A stretch of DNA of 64,000 nucleotides, taken from positions 667,569 to 731,568 of the forward strand of contig NZ_JYLB01000004.1 in the NCBI RefSeq assembly GCF_001042905.1, written 5' to 3'. This document shows, piece by piece, positions 57,488 to 64,000 of the stretch. Each line of letters starts with the position of its first letter. Positions within the stretch are counted from its first letter, which is position 1. The position numbers were made by a program, and so were the translations under genes. The DNA is from Pseudomonas lini. GTDB lineage: Bacteria; Pseudomonadota; Gammaproteobacteria; Pseudomonadales; Pseudomonadaceae. The notes beneath the pieces are model-generated. The model saw only the letters and a list, made by a program, of their open reading frames with translations, was not told the origin of the DNA and searched no databases.

Positions 57488-59497
57488 GTGTTTGAAGGGT
57501 TTATGGATAAAATCAGAGCGTACCTGGTAGGGCTCCCTCGGCGTCGAAAAAGGTTAATTCAGGTCGCTACAGACATCCTGTTGGTCTGGATCGCCCTGTG
57601 GCTAGCGTTTATCGTGCGTCTGGGCCTGGATGATATGTACAACCCCTTGAGAGTCCATTTTTGGCTCTTCGTCTGTGCCCCAATTATCGCTATTCCCTTG
57701 TTCATACGTTTTGGCATGTACCGTGCCGTCATGCGCTATTTCGGTAATGACGCCCTCATCGCCATTATCAAGGCCGTTAGCCTTTCGTCGCTTATTCTGG
57801 CTGTCGTTGTCTATTGGTACAGCAATCACGAAACGGTAGTGCCACGCTCCATCGTTTTCAACTACTGGTGGCTAAGCCTCGTCATCATCGGCGGTCTGCG
57901 CTTGTGCATGCGCCAGTACTTCATGGGCGACTGGTTCACAGCCGCCCAGCATGTACCGTTCACCAGTCGCGATGATGGCCTAACCAAGGTCGCCATTTAC
58001 GGTGCAGGCGTGGCGGGCAATCAACTGGTTGCAGCACTTCGCATGGGCCGAGTCATGCGCCCTGTGGCGTTCATCGACGACGACTCCAGCATCGCCGATC
58101 GCTCTATCTCTGGCCTCCAGGTCTACAAACCCAAACACATCCAGCAGATGATCGACGTCACCGGTGCACAGGAAATCCTTCTGGCCCTACCGTCGTCCAC
58201 CCGCGCGCGACGCAGGGAAATTCTCAATCTGCTGGAAGGTTTCCCGCTTCACGTACGAAGTGTTCCGAACTTCACCGATCTGGCCAGCGGTCGGGTCAAG
58301 GTTGAAGACATTCAGGAAGTGGATATCGCTGACCTGCTAGGCCGTGACGCCGTGCCAGCGCAGGCTGATTTGCTTGAGCGCTGTATCAAAGGCAAGACCG
58401 TGATGGTCACTGGCGCTGGCGGGTCGATCGGTTCGGAGCTGTGCCGGCAGATCTTCTCCCTTGGCCCGACCACGCTTCTGCTGTTTGAGCACAGTGAGTT
58501 CAACCTCTACAGCATCTTGTCGGAATTGGAGCAGCGCGCCTGCCGTGAGTCGGTACCGGTCAAGTTGCTGCCTATCCTCGGCTCCATACGTCACCCGCAC
58601 AAACTGCTCGATGTGATGAAGACCTGGCGCGTAGATACCGTTTATCACGCGGCCGCTTATAAACATGTGCCGATGGTCGAGCACAATATCGCTGAAGGCG
58701 TGCTCAACAATGTCATGGGCACGTTGAATACCGCTCAGGCTGCCTTGCAGTCGGGTGTGGCCAACTTTGTGCTGATCTCAACCGATAAAGCCGTACGTCC
58801 GACCAACGTCATGGGCAGCACCAAGCGTCTGGCGGAGTTGACCCTTCAGGCCCTCAGTCGTGAAATCGCCCCCGTACTGTTTGGCGACAAGGCGAATGTA
58901 TCCCGGGTCAACAAAACCCGTTTCACCATGGTTCGTTTTGGCAATGTGCTTGGGTCGTCCGGTTCGGTGATTCCGTTGTTCCACAGCCAGATCAAATCCG
59001 GTGGCCCGCTGACGGTCACGCACCCGAAGATCACCCGTTACTTCATGACTATCCCTGAAGCGGCACAACTGGTGATCCAGGCCGGTTCCATGGGGCAGGG
59101 CGGCGATGTGTTCGTCCTGGACATGGGCGAACCGGTGAAGATCGTCGAGCTGGCGGAGAAGATGATTCACCTGTCCGGTTTGAGCATCCGCTCGGAGAAG
59201 AACCTGCACGGTGACATTTCCATTGAGTTCACTGGCCTGCGTCCGGGCGAGAAGCTCTACGAAGAGTTGCTGATCGGGGATAACGTCGCTGCTACACCAC
59301 ATCCGATGATCATGTCCGCCAACGAAGACCATCTGTCCTGGGACGTGCTCAAGGGCCGTTTGACTGAGCTGTTGTTGGCTGTCGAGGAAGATGATTACTC
59401 CCGCGTGCGCCAGCTTCTGCGCGAAACGGTCAGCGGCTATACCCCTGACGGCGAGATTGTCGACTGGATCCACCAGCAACGCCGTCTCGAGCCCTGA
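57488..59497 (+). CDS. wbpM: UDP-GlcNAc 4,6-dehydratase WbpM
   Basis: This 669-residue protein has four N-terminal transmembrane helices (about 20-125), a first nucleotide-binding region (YGAGVAGNQLV near 180) and a C-terminal SDR domain. The SDR domain carries VTGAGGSIGSELCRQI and STDKAVRPTNVMGSTKR; the catalytic tyrosine is replaced by methionine, the known SMK triad of WbpM. It makes UDP-4-keto-6-deoxy-GlcNAc, feeding WbpV and WbpL. GTG 57488, preceded by GAGGAGG 8 bases upstream, is the best start; ATG 57503 is an alternative. It marks the right border of the O-antigen locus as in P. aeruginosa. Confidence 0.95.
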   Translation: MFEGFMDKIRAYLVGLPRRRKRLIQVATDILLVWIALWLAFIVRLGLDDMYNPLRVHFWLFVCAPIIAIPLFIRFGMYRAVMRYFGNDALIAIIKAVSLSSLILAVVVYWYSNHETVVPRSIVFNYWWLSLVIIGGLRLCMRQYFMGDWFTAAQHVPFTSRDDGLTKVAIYGAGVAGNQLVAALRMGRVMRPVAFIDDDSSIADRSISGLQVYKPKHIQQMIDVTGAQEILLALPSSTRARRREILNLLEGFPLHVRSVPNFTDLASGRVKVEDIQEVDIADLLGRDAVPAQADLLERCIKGKTVMVTGAGGSIGSELCRQIFSLGPTTLLLFEHSEFNLYSILSELEQRACRESVPVKLLPILGSIRHPHKLLDVMKTWRVDTVYHAAAYKHVPMVEHNIAEGVLNNVMGTLNTAQAALQSGVANFVLISTDKAVRPTNVMGSTKRLAELTLQALSREIAPVLFGDKANVSRVNKTRFTMVRFGNVLGSSGSVIPLFHSQIKSGGPLTVTHPKITRYFMTIPEAAQLVIQAGSMGQGGDVFVLDMGEPVKIVELAEKMIHLSGLSIRSEKNLHGDISIEFTGLRPGEKLYEELLIGDNVAATPHPMIMSANEDHLSWDVLKGRLTELLLAVEEDDYSRVRQLLRETVSGYTPDGEIVDWIHQQRRLEP

Positions 59498-59609
59498 TTG
59501 TTTCACATCCTGTAACGGACACATTTTTGACAGCTCCAGTACATCACCTAAGTTTAGGAGGCAGCTTCGGAAAAGCTGCTTTCTCAATCGATGTCATGGA
59601 GCTTCATTT

Positions 59610-59945
59610 ATGCGTACTGGCTATTTCTACTCTCTGGTTTTTGCCCTGCTCACCAGCGCCTCTATTGCGGCCATTGCCGCCCCGGCAGCGGCGCCGGAGG
59701 CTGCCAAGGCACCCTTGATGCTGGACGTTGCCGCCAAGGCTCAAACCGGTAAGGTCGATCTCAATGGGGCTGATGCGCCGACTCTGCAGCGCGAGTTGTC
59801 CGGGATTGGTGAGGCGAAAGCCAAGGCGATTGTTGCTTATCGTGAGAGTAATGGGCCATTTTCGTCCGTCGACGAATTGCTGGAAGTGAAAGGGATCGGC
59901 AAAGCCATTCTGGACAAGAATCGCGAGAAGCTGGAAGTGAACTAA
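59610..59945 (+). CDS. comEA: ComEA-family helix-hairpin-helix protein
   Basis: This 111-residue protein has a signal peptide (MRTGYFYSLVFALLTSASIAA, cut near AIA-AP), an alanine-rich linker, and a C-terminal double helix-hairpin-helix domain. In that domain KVDLNGADAPTLQRELSGIG and LLEVKGIGKAILDKN give the two GIG turns. ComEA binds DNA in the periplasm during natural transformation. A ComEA-like gene after wbpM is conserved in pseudomonads. ATG 59610 gives the signal peptide; the longer open frame overlaps wbpM. Confidence 0.9.
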   Translation: MRTGYFYSLVFALLTSASIAAIAAPAAAPEAAKAPLMLDVAAKAQTGKVDLNGADAPTLQRELSGIGEAKAKAIVAYRESNGPFSSVDELLEVKGIGKAILDKNREKLEVN

Positions 59946-59964
59946 GCTTATAAATCCACACCAA

Positions 59965-59990
59965 GAGGCCGGTCATTGACCGGCCTTTTT
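59965..59990 (+). terminator. Rho-independent terminator of comEA
   Basis: AGGCCGGTCA with TGACCGGCCT makes a strong, nearly loop-free palindrome followed by five T. It ends 40-45 bases after the comEA stop. Confidence 0.88.
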
Positions 59991-60152
59991 GCATATTGCC
60001 GCAGAGGGTGATTTGACGCCTTTCATCAGAAGACAAAAAATTACGACTATCATATAGCGCTAAAATTATGCCTATAATAAATTCGTCATTCGCTGAAACG
60101 CTCTGACATTCAGGCACTTCGCCTTCCTCATGCATCCTCCAGGAGCATTGTC

Positions 60153-60947
60153 ATGAATTCTGTCCAGAACCAAGGTACAGCCCTCGTCACCGGTGCTTCT
60201 TCCGGCATCGGTGCGGTTTACGCGGAGCGGTTGGCGGCGCGTGGTTTTGATTTGTTGCTGGTTGCCCGTGATCTGGAGCGGCTGGAGGCCGCGGCGAGCA
60301 AGTTGCGCGCCGCGCATGGGGTTCAGGTGGAGGTACTGAAGGCGGATCTGACGCAAAAGGATGATGTGTTGAAGCTTGAGCAGCGTCTGCGCAGCGATTC
60401 GAGTATCAGCCTGTTGCTGAACAACGCCGGTGTCGCGGCGGATGGTTTGCTTGCCAACGCGGATATGGATCAGCTGGAGCGGTTGATTCAGCTGAACGTC
60501 ACCACGGTGACGCGGCTGGCCTCGGCGGCGGCGGCCAGTTTTACCAAGGCGGGTCGTGGGACGATTATCAATATTGCATCGGTGGTGGCGTTGTTTCCAG
60601 AGCGGTTCAATGCGACGTACAGCGCGAGCAAGGCTTATGTGTTGAGTCTCACTCAGTCGTTGAACGCCGAACTGGAAGGCACCGGGGTCCAGGTTCAAGC
60701 GGTGTTGCCGGGTGTAACACGCACCGAGATTTTGGAGCGCTCCGGTATCGATGCGTCCCAGATTCCGGCGGACATGATCATGGAGGCGGGGGAGATGGTC
60801 GACGCGGCGTTGTCGGGTCTGGACCAGGGTGAGTTGATCACCATTCCTTCGTTGCCGAATGCCTCCGAGTGGGAGGCCTTTATGGCGGCGCGTCATGCGA
60901 TGGCGCCGAATCTGTCCAGAAGCACGGCCGCCACGCGTTACAAGTGA
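60153..60947 (+). CDS. Short-chain dehydrogenase/reductase
   Basis: This 264-residue classical SDR has TGASSGIGAVYAERL at residues 13-27, NNAGVAADG, the serine in INIASVVALF and the catalytic YSASKAYVL. It begins at ATG 60153, preceded by CAGGAG. The next gene, 32 bases on, is a ketoacyl-ACP synthase, so it may be a 3-ketoacyl reductase for that enzyme's product. The sequence is of the general 'SDR family' group rather than FabG, so the substrate is uncertain. Confidence 0.85.
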   Translation: MNSVQNQGTALVTGASSGIGAVYAERLAARGFDLLLVARDLERLEAAASKLRAAHGVQVEVLKADLTQKDDVLKLEQRLRSDSSISLLLNNAGVAADGLLANADMDQLERLIQLNVTTVTRLASAAAASFTKAGRGTIINIASVVALFPERFNATYSASKAYVLSLTQSLNAELEGTGVQVQAVLPGVTRTEILERSGIDASQIPADMIMEAGEMVDAALSGLDQGELITIPSLPNASEWEAFMAARHAMAPNLSRSTAATRYK

Positions 60948-60979
60948 GGCACCATGAATAGGCTTGAGGTATTTGCGTT

Positions 60980-62254
60980 ATGAGTAATCGTCGAGTGGTG
61001 GTCACGGGCATGGGCCTGGTGTCGCCGTTGGGTAGTGGCGTCGAAGCGGTTTGGGCGCGTCTGTTGGCCGGGCGTTCCGGGTTGCGGGCGTTACCGGATG
61101 AGGTAGTTGCCGATCTGACCACCAAGGTCGGTGGGGCGGTGCAAACCTTGGCGGAAGATCCGGAGGCGGGTTTTGATCCGGATCGGGCGACACCGCCCAA
61201 AGAGCAGAAGAAGATGGACCGCTTCATTATGTTTGCCATGGAGGCGGCGCGTCAGGCGCTGGAGCAGGCCGGTTGGCAACCGCAGGACGCCAACGCCCAG
61301 GAACGCACTGCCACCATTATTGGCTCGGGCGTGGGTGGTTTCGGCGCGATTGCCGATGCGGTGCGCACCACCGACAACCGTGGCCCGCGACGTTTGTCGC
61401 CGTTCACCATTCCTTCGTTTCTGGTCAATCTTGCGGCGGGCCATGTGTCGATCGAGCACGGTTTCAAGGGCCCTTTGGGGGCTCCGGTAACGGCGTGCGC
61501 GGCTGGGGTTCAGGCGATTGGTGACGCGGCGCGGCTGATTCGATGTGGCGAGGCAGACATTGCAGTGTGTGGCGGGGCGGAGGCGGCGATCGATCGTGTT
61601 AGTCTCGCCGGGTTCGCGGCGGCTCGGGCCTTGTCCAGCGGTTACAACGACACCCCGGAGCGCGCCTCGCGGCCGTTCGACAGTGGGCGTGATGGCTTTG
61701 TGATGGGCGAGGGCTCGGGCCTTTTGGTAATCGAATCCCTGGAACATGCCCTGGCGCGCGGCGCTCAGCCGTTGGCCGAGCTGGTCGGTTACGGCACCAG
61801 CGCCGATGCTTATCACCTGACCGCGGGGCCTGAAGATGGCAGCGGTGCGCGTCGGGCGATGTCGCTGGCGTTGGCTCAGGCGGGCATTTCGCCGGCACAG
61901 GTGCAGCATCTCAATGCTCACGCAACTTCGACACCGGTTGGTGATCTCGGGGAATTGGCGGCCATCAAGTCGCTGTTCGGCTCGGACAACAAGATAGCGG
62001 TAACGTCGACCAAGTCCGCGACCGGGCATTTGCTCGGTGCCGCAGGCGGGATCGAGGCGATCTTTACGCTGTTGGCGCTCCGCGATCAGGTGGTGCCGGC
62101 CACGCTCAACTTCGATAACCCGGATCCAGCCGCCCAAGGCGTGGACATTGTTCATGGTCAGGCGCGGCCAATGACGATCGAGTACGCGATGTCCAACGGC
62201 TTCGGATTTGGCGGCGTGAACGCCAGCGTGTTGTTCAAATATTGGGAGGACTAG
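60980..62254 (+). CDS. 3-oxoacyl-ACP synthase II (FabF-like)
   Basis: This 424-residue thiolase-fold condensing enzyme has the full Cys-His-His triad: Cys173 in VTACAAGVQAIGDAA, His314 in LNAHATSTPVGD and His350 in KSATGHLLGAAGG. The N-terminus is RRVVVTGMGLVSPLGSG. It elongates acyl-ACP with malonyl-ACP. It is away from the main fab operon and lacks its own ACP gene here, so it is a FabF paralogue rather than the housekeeping copy. It is paired with the SDR upstream. Confidence 0.9.
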   Translation: MSNRRVVVTGMGLVSPLGSGVEAVWARLLAGRSGLRALPDEVVADLTTKVGGAVQTLAEDPEAGFDPDRATPPKEQKKMDRFIMFAMEAARQALEQAGWQPQDANAQERTATIIGSGVGGFGAIADAVRTTDNRGPRRLSPFTIPSFLVNLAAGHVSIEHGFKGPLGAPVTACAAGVQAIGDAARLIRCGEADIAVCGGAEAAIDRVSLAGFAAARALSSGYNDTPERASRPFDSGRDGFVMGEGSGLLVIESLEHALARGAQPLAELVGYGTSADAYHLTAGPEDGSGARRAMSLALAQAGISPAQVQHLNAHATSTPVGDLGELAAIKSLFGSDNKIAVTSTKSATGHLLGAAGGIEAIFTLLALRDQVVPATLNFDNPDPAAQGVDIVHGQARPMTIEYAMSNGFGFGGVNASVLFKYWED

Positions 62255-62300
62255 TTCACGACAGGTGATGGCACGAATAGTGATTACTCATTCGCTGACG

Positions 62301-62313
62301 ATTGTTGAACAAT
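62301..62313 (+). promoter_or_regulatory. Palindrome before the GntR gene, candidate operator
   Basis: ATTGTT-G-AACAAT is a perfect 13-base palindrome ending 15 bases before the start codon of the GntR regulator. FCD-type GntR proteins bind short palindromes of this kind, often in their own promoter. Autoregulation is inferred. Confidence 0.55.
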
Positions 62314-62328
62314 CTAGAGGCGTTGAGT

Positions 62329-62982
62329 ATGAGCAGCGGACTGTCCCTGGCCGACCACATCACATTGGAGTTACGCGCTGACATCATCGGCGGTCGTTTG
62401 CTGCCCGGCATGGCGTTGGTGGAGAACGATCTGGTGTCGGCTTACAACGCCTCGCGAAATACAATTCGCGAGGCGTTGCACCGTCTGGGGCAGGAAGGAC
62501 TGACCCTTTATGTCCGCAACAAGGGCGTGATGGTGCGTCGGCTGGGGAGCGATGATGTGCGCGATCTGTTCAAGGTCCGTCGCACCCTGGAGTTGCAAGC
62601 CATCAGCGCCAGTCAGCCACTGCGTGATTATCAGTCCGACCGGATGCTCGAAGCCCTGGAAGCCACCGAGTTGGCCCGGGAGCGTGAGGACTGGCGAGCC
62701 GTCGGCACCCACAGCCTGGCATTTCACCAACACATCGTCGGATTGCTGCGCAGTCCATTGTTTGATGAGTTCTTCACCAACGTCGTCGCGCAATTGCGCC
62801 TGGTGTTTTGCACCGCTCCCGATGAATCACGTTTTCAGGCGCCTTGGCTGGCGCGTGACCGGCAGATACATGACTTGCTGGCCGACGGCGATAAGCGCGC
62901 GGCCGGGGACGCCATGAGCCTTTATCTCGACGACTCCGAACACCTCCTGTTGCAGATGCTTGCCCCTTCTTCCCATCACTGA
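62329..62982 (+). CDS. GntR-family transcriptional regulator, FCD subgroup
   Basis: The protein has 217 residues. An N-terminal winged helix-turn-helix (about 8-72) carries LVSAYNASRNTIREALHRLG as the recognition region. The C-terminal all-helical FCD ligand domain (about 80-205) includes the conserved FHQHIVGLL histidine. ATG 62329 has AGAGG upstream; an in-frame TTG at 62302 would put the coding region over the palindrome at 62301 and is not preferred. It is followed 15 bases later by a DUF1989 gene, which is its probable target operon partner. Confidence 0.88.
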   Translation: MSSGLSLADHITLELRADIIGGRLLPGMALVENDLVSAYNASRNTIREALHRLGQEGLTLYVRNKGVMVRRLGSDDVRDLFKVRRTLELQAISASQPLRDYQSDRMLEALEATELAREREDWRAVGTHSLAFHQHIVGLLRSPLFDEFFTNVVAQLRLVFCTAPDESRFQAPWLARDRQIHDLLADGDKRAAGDAMSLYLDDSEHLLLQMLAPSSHH

Positions 62983-62997
62983 TTGAGGATTTGTGCC

Positions 62998-63849
62998 ATG
63001 TACAAAGACTATCCGGCGGCTTATCAAGTCAGCAAAGGCTCGGCCTTGCAGGTGGACACGGCTTTTTACGAGAGAGTCCGGGACAAGAAAGAGGGTCGCA
63101 CGCTGATCGAGCAGTTCGAAGTGCCGATCCGCACCGGCCGCGCCTGGAATGTGCCGGCCGGGCATGTGTTCAGGGTCACGACCCCGGTCGGCCCGCAAGT
63201 CGGGGACTTCAATGTCTGGAATGCCCACGACCCGCGTGAACGCTTGTGGGCAGCGCGGACCCGGCAGTTGCAAGGGGCGCATGTCAGCACCCATGACCGG
63301 CTCTGGTCGAACCTGCCTTTCTTACGACCGTTGGTGACTATCACCGACGATAGCCTGGCCGGGTATGGTATCGACGAACATGGCGGGCGTTTGCACGACT
63401 TGCTGGGGACGCGCTGCGATCCGTATGTGAACAAAATGCTCACCGGTGAGGACTTCCATCATCACTGCCACTCGAATTTGACTCGCGCAGTGTTACCCCA
63501 TGGCCTGACCGAGTTTGACGTGCATGATGTGCTGAACATTTTCCAGTGCACCGGCCTGAATCACGATGACATGTACTTCATGAAAGCCTGCCCGGCGCAG
63601 CAGGGCGATTACCTGGAGTTCTTTGCCGAGATTGATTTGCTGTGCGCGCTATCGACCTGCCCGGGTGGGGATTTGTCGCTGGCCATGTGGGGGCCGGATG
63701 CGCAGGATCCGCTGAGTGTGTGTCGTCCGCTTGGGGTGGAGATTTATCGGTTGGAGGAGTCGTTGCTTGAAGGCTGGAGCCAGCCGGAGCGTGCGGCTTA
63801 CAAAGGGCTGCATGGCTTGCACATTGCCAAGGCGGATTGGGAAAAGTAA
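62998..63849 (+). CDS. DUF1989 (urea-carboxylase-associated) family protein
   Basis: This 283-residue protein of the DUF1989/UAAP family has VPAGHVFRVTTPVGPQVGDF near residue 50, the RCDPYVNKMLTG and FHHHCHSNL cysteine/histidine segments and the family signature ALSTCPGGDLS near 220. The reaction is not established; relatives occur beside urea carboxylase or guanidine/amine degradation genes and probably bind a metal through the Cys/His residues. Here no urea carboxylase gene is in view, only a GntR regulator directly upstream. ATG 62998 (MYKDYPAAY), with TGAGGAT upstream, is the chosen start. Confidence 0.85.
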   Translation: MYKDYPAAYQVSKGSALQVDTAFYERVRDKKEGRTLIEQFEVPIRTGRAWNVPAGHVFRVTTPVGPQVGDFNVWNAHDPRERLWAARTRQLQGAHVSTHDRLWSNLPFLRPLVTITDDSLAGYGIDEHGGRLHDLLGTRCDPYVNKMLTGEDFHHHCHSNLTRAVLPHGLTEFDVHDVLNIFQCTGLNHDDMYFMKACPAQQGDYLEFFAEIDLLCALSTCPGGDLSLAMWGPDAQDPLSVCRPLGVEIYRLEESLLEGWSQPERAAYKGLHGLHIAKADWEK

Positions 63850-63853
63850 GAGC

Positions 63854-63873
63854 AAAAAGATCGCAGCCTTCGG
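63854..63873. repeat. Half of a REP-type palindrome, interrupted
   Basis: AAAAAGATCGCAGCCTTCGG equals the left arm of the REP element at 10011 almost exactly. The next bases (TGTAGTGGTTCAG) do not continue the REP but begin an insertion sequence end. The second half should lie on the far side of the element, outside the window. Confidence 0.8.
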
Positions 63874-64000
63874 TGTAGTGGTTCAGTTTTTTTAAACCAT
63901 CGCGTAGGAGTATTAAGCCGCCTGTTGCTCGAACAGCGCAGGCGGCAAGTGGTTCGAGGCGGAGTGGCAACGGCGATGGTTGTAATGCGAGATGAATTCC
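63874..64000 (-). mobile_element. Terminal part of an IS3-family insertion sequence
   Basis: From 63874 the sequence TGTAGTGGTTCAGTTTTTTT looks like a terminal inverted repeat of an IS3-group element, beginning TG as usual. The rest of the window is the end of its transposase gene. The element extends beyond the right edge, so its other end, target duplication and the other half of the REP cannot be seen. Confidence 0.75.
63913..64000 (-). CDS. IS3-family transposase OrfB, C-terminal fragment at window edge
   Basis: The minus strand codes for EFISHYNHRRCHSASNHL followed by PPALFEQQAA and a stop at 63913. This is the typical C-terminus of IS3 OrfB integrases (YNxxRxHSxxxxxxPxxFE) after the final DDE glutamate. 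Only 29 codons are in the window. The frame is intact as far as can be seen. Confidence 0.8.
   Translation of the reverse strand, partial: EFISHYNHRRCHSASNHLPPALFEQQAA

Overview
The window is chromosomal DNA of a Pseudomonas of the fluorescens type. The gene order mtaD/ubiG/mupP/yciK, mtnA, gyrA, serC, pheA, hisC, tyrA-aroA, cmk, rpsA, ihfB, O-antigen genes, wbpL, wbpM, comEA is the known Pseudomonas arrangement. The intergenic spaces also carry the paired REP-type palindromes usual in this group. No rRNA, tRNA or CRISPR array was seen.

Region 1 (1-9235) has housekeeping and signalling genes: the end of a DUF2059 gene, a BolA-family gene, trhO, a DsbA-family gene, an ABC exporter, a GGDEF-EAL protein, a TenA/PqqC-fold protein and a diguanylate cyclase. 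Region 2 (9236-14046) holds the minus-strand run mtaD-ubiG-mupP-yciK and the divergent mtnA; mtaD and mtnA belong to the same methylthioadenosine salvage route. Region 3 (14473-26908) is gyrA, the aromatic/serine/histidine supraoperon ending in cmk and rpsA, a small lipoprotein gene, ihfB and a LapA-domain gene.

Region 4 (27135-59497) is the O-antigen locus, and from about 35.7 to 56.4 kb it is visibly more AT-rich than its flanks. Its plus-strand part makes dTDP-sugars (rmlB, rmlD, rmlA; no rmlC) and GDP-sugars (manC, manB, gmd, per plus an N-acyltransferase). It also encodes a Wzm/Wzt ABC exporter, three glycosyltransferases and an OafA-type O-acyltransferase flanked by degenerate DNA, including a group II intron reverse-transcriptase relic. 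Its minus-strand part (46195-55080) looks like one operon: a 3-aminotransferase, a GtrB-like polyprenyl-phosphate glycosyltransferase, a fused acetyltransferase/3,4-ketoisomerase, a GtrA flippase and three large polytopic membrane proteins. I infer a self-contained serotype-modification module that makes a dTDP-3-acetamido-3,6-dideoxyhexose, loads it on lipid, flips it and adds it to the O-chain in the periplasm. wbpV, wbpL and wbpM close the locus and should supply the UDP-QuiNAc/FucNAc primer. The overall design (Gmd, Per, Wzm, Wzt and WbpL/WbpM-type priming) resembles the Brucella N-acylperosamine O-antigen system more than the Wzy-dependent locus at this site in P. aeruginosa.

Region 5 (59610-64000) has comEA, an SDR plus FabF-like pair, and a GntR regulator with a palindrome at its start followed by a DUF1989 gene. 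At the right edge an IS3-family element has its end inside a REP sequence.
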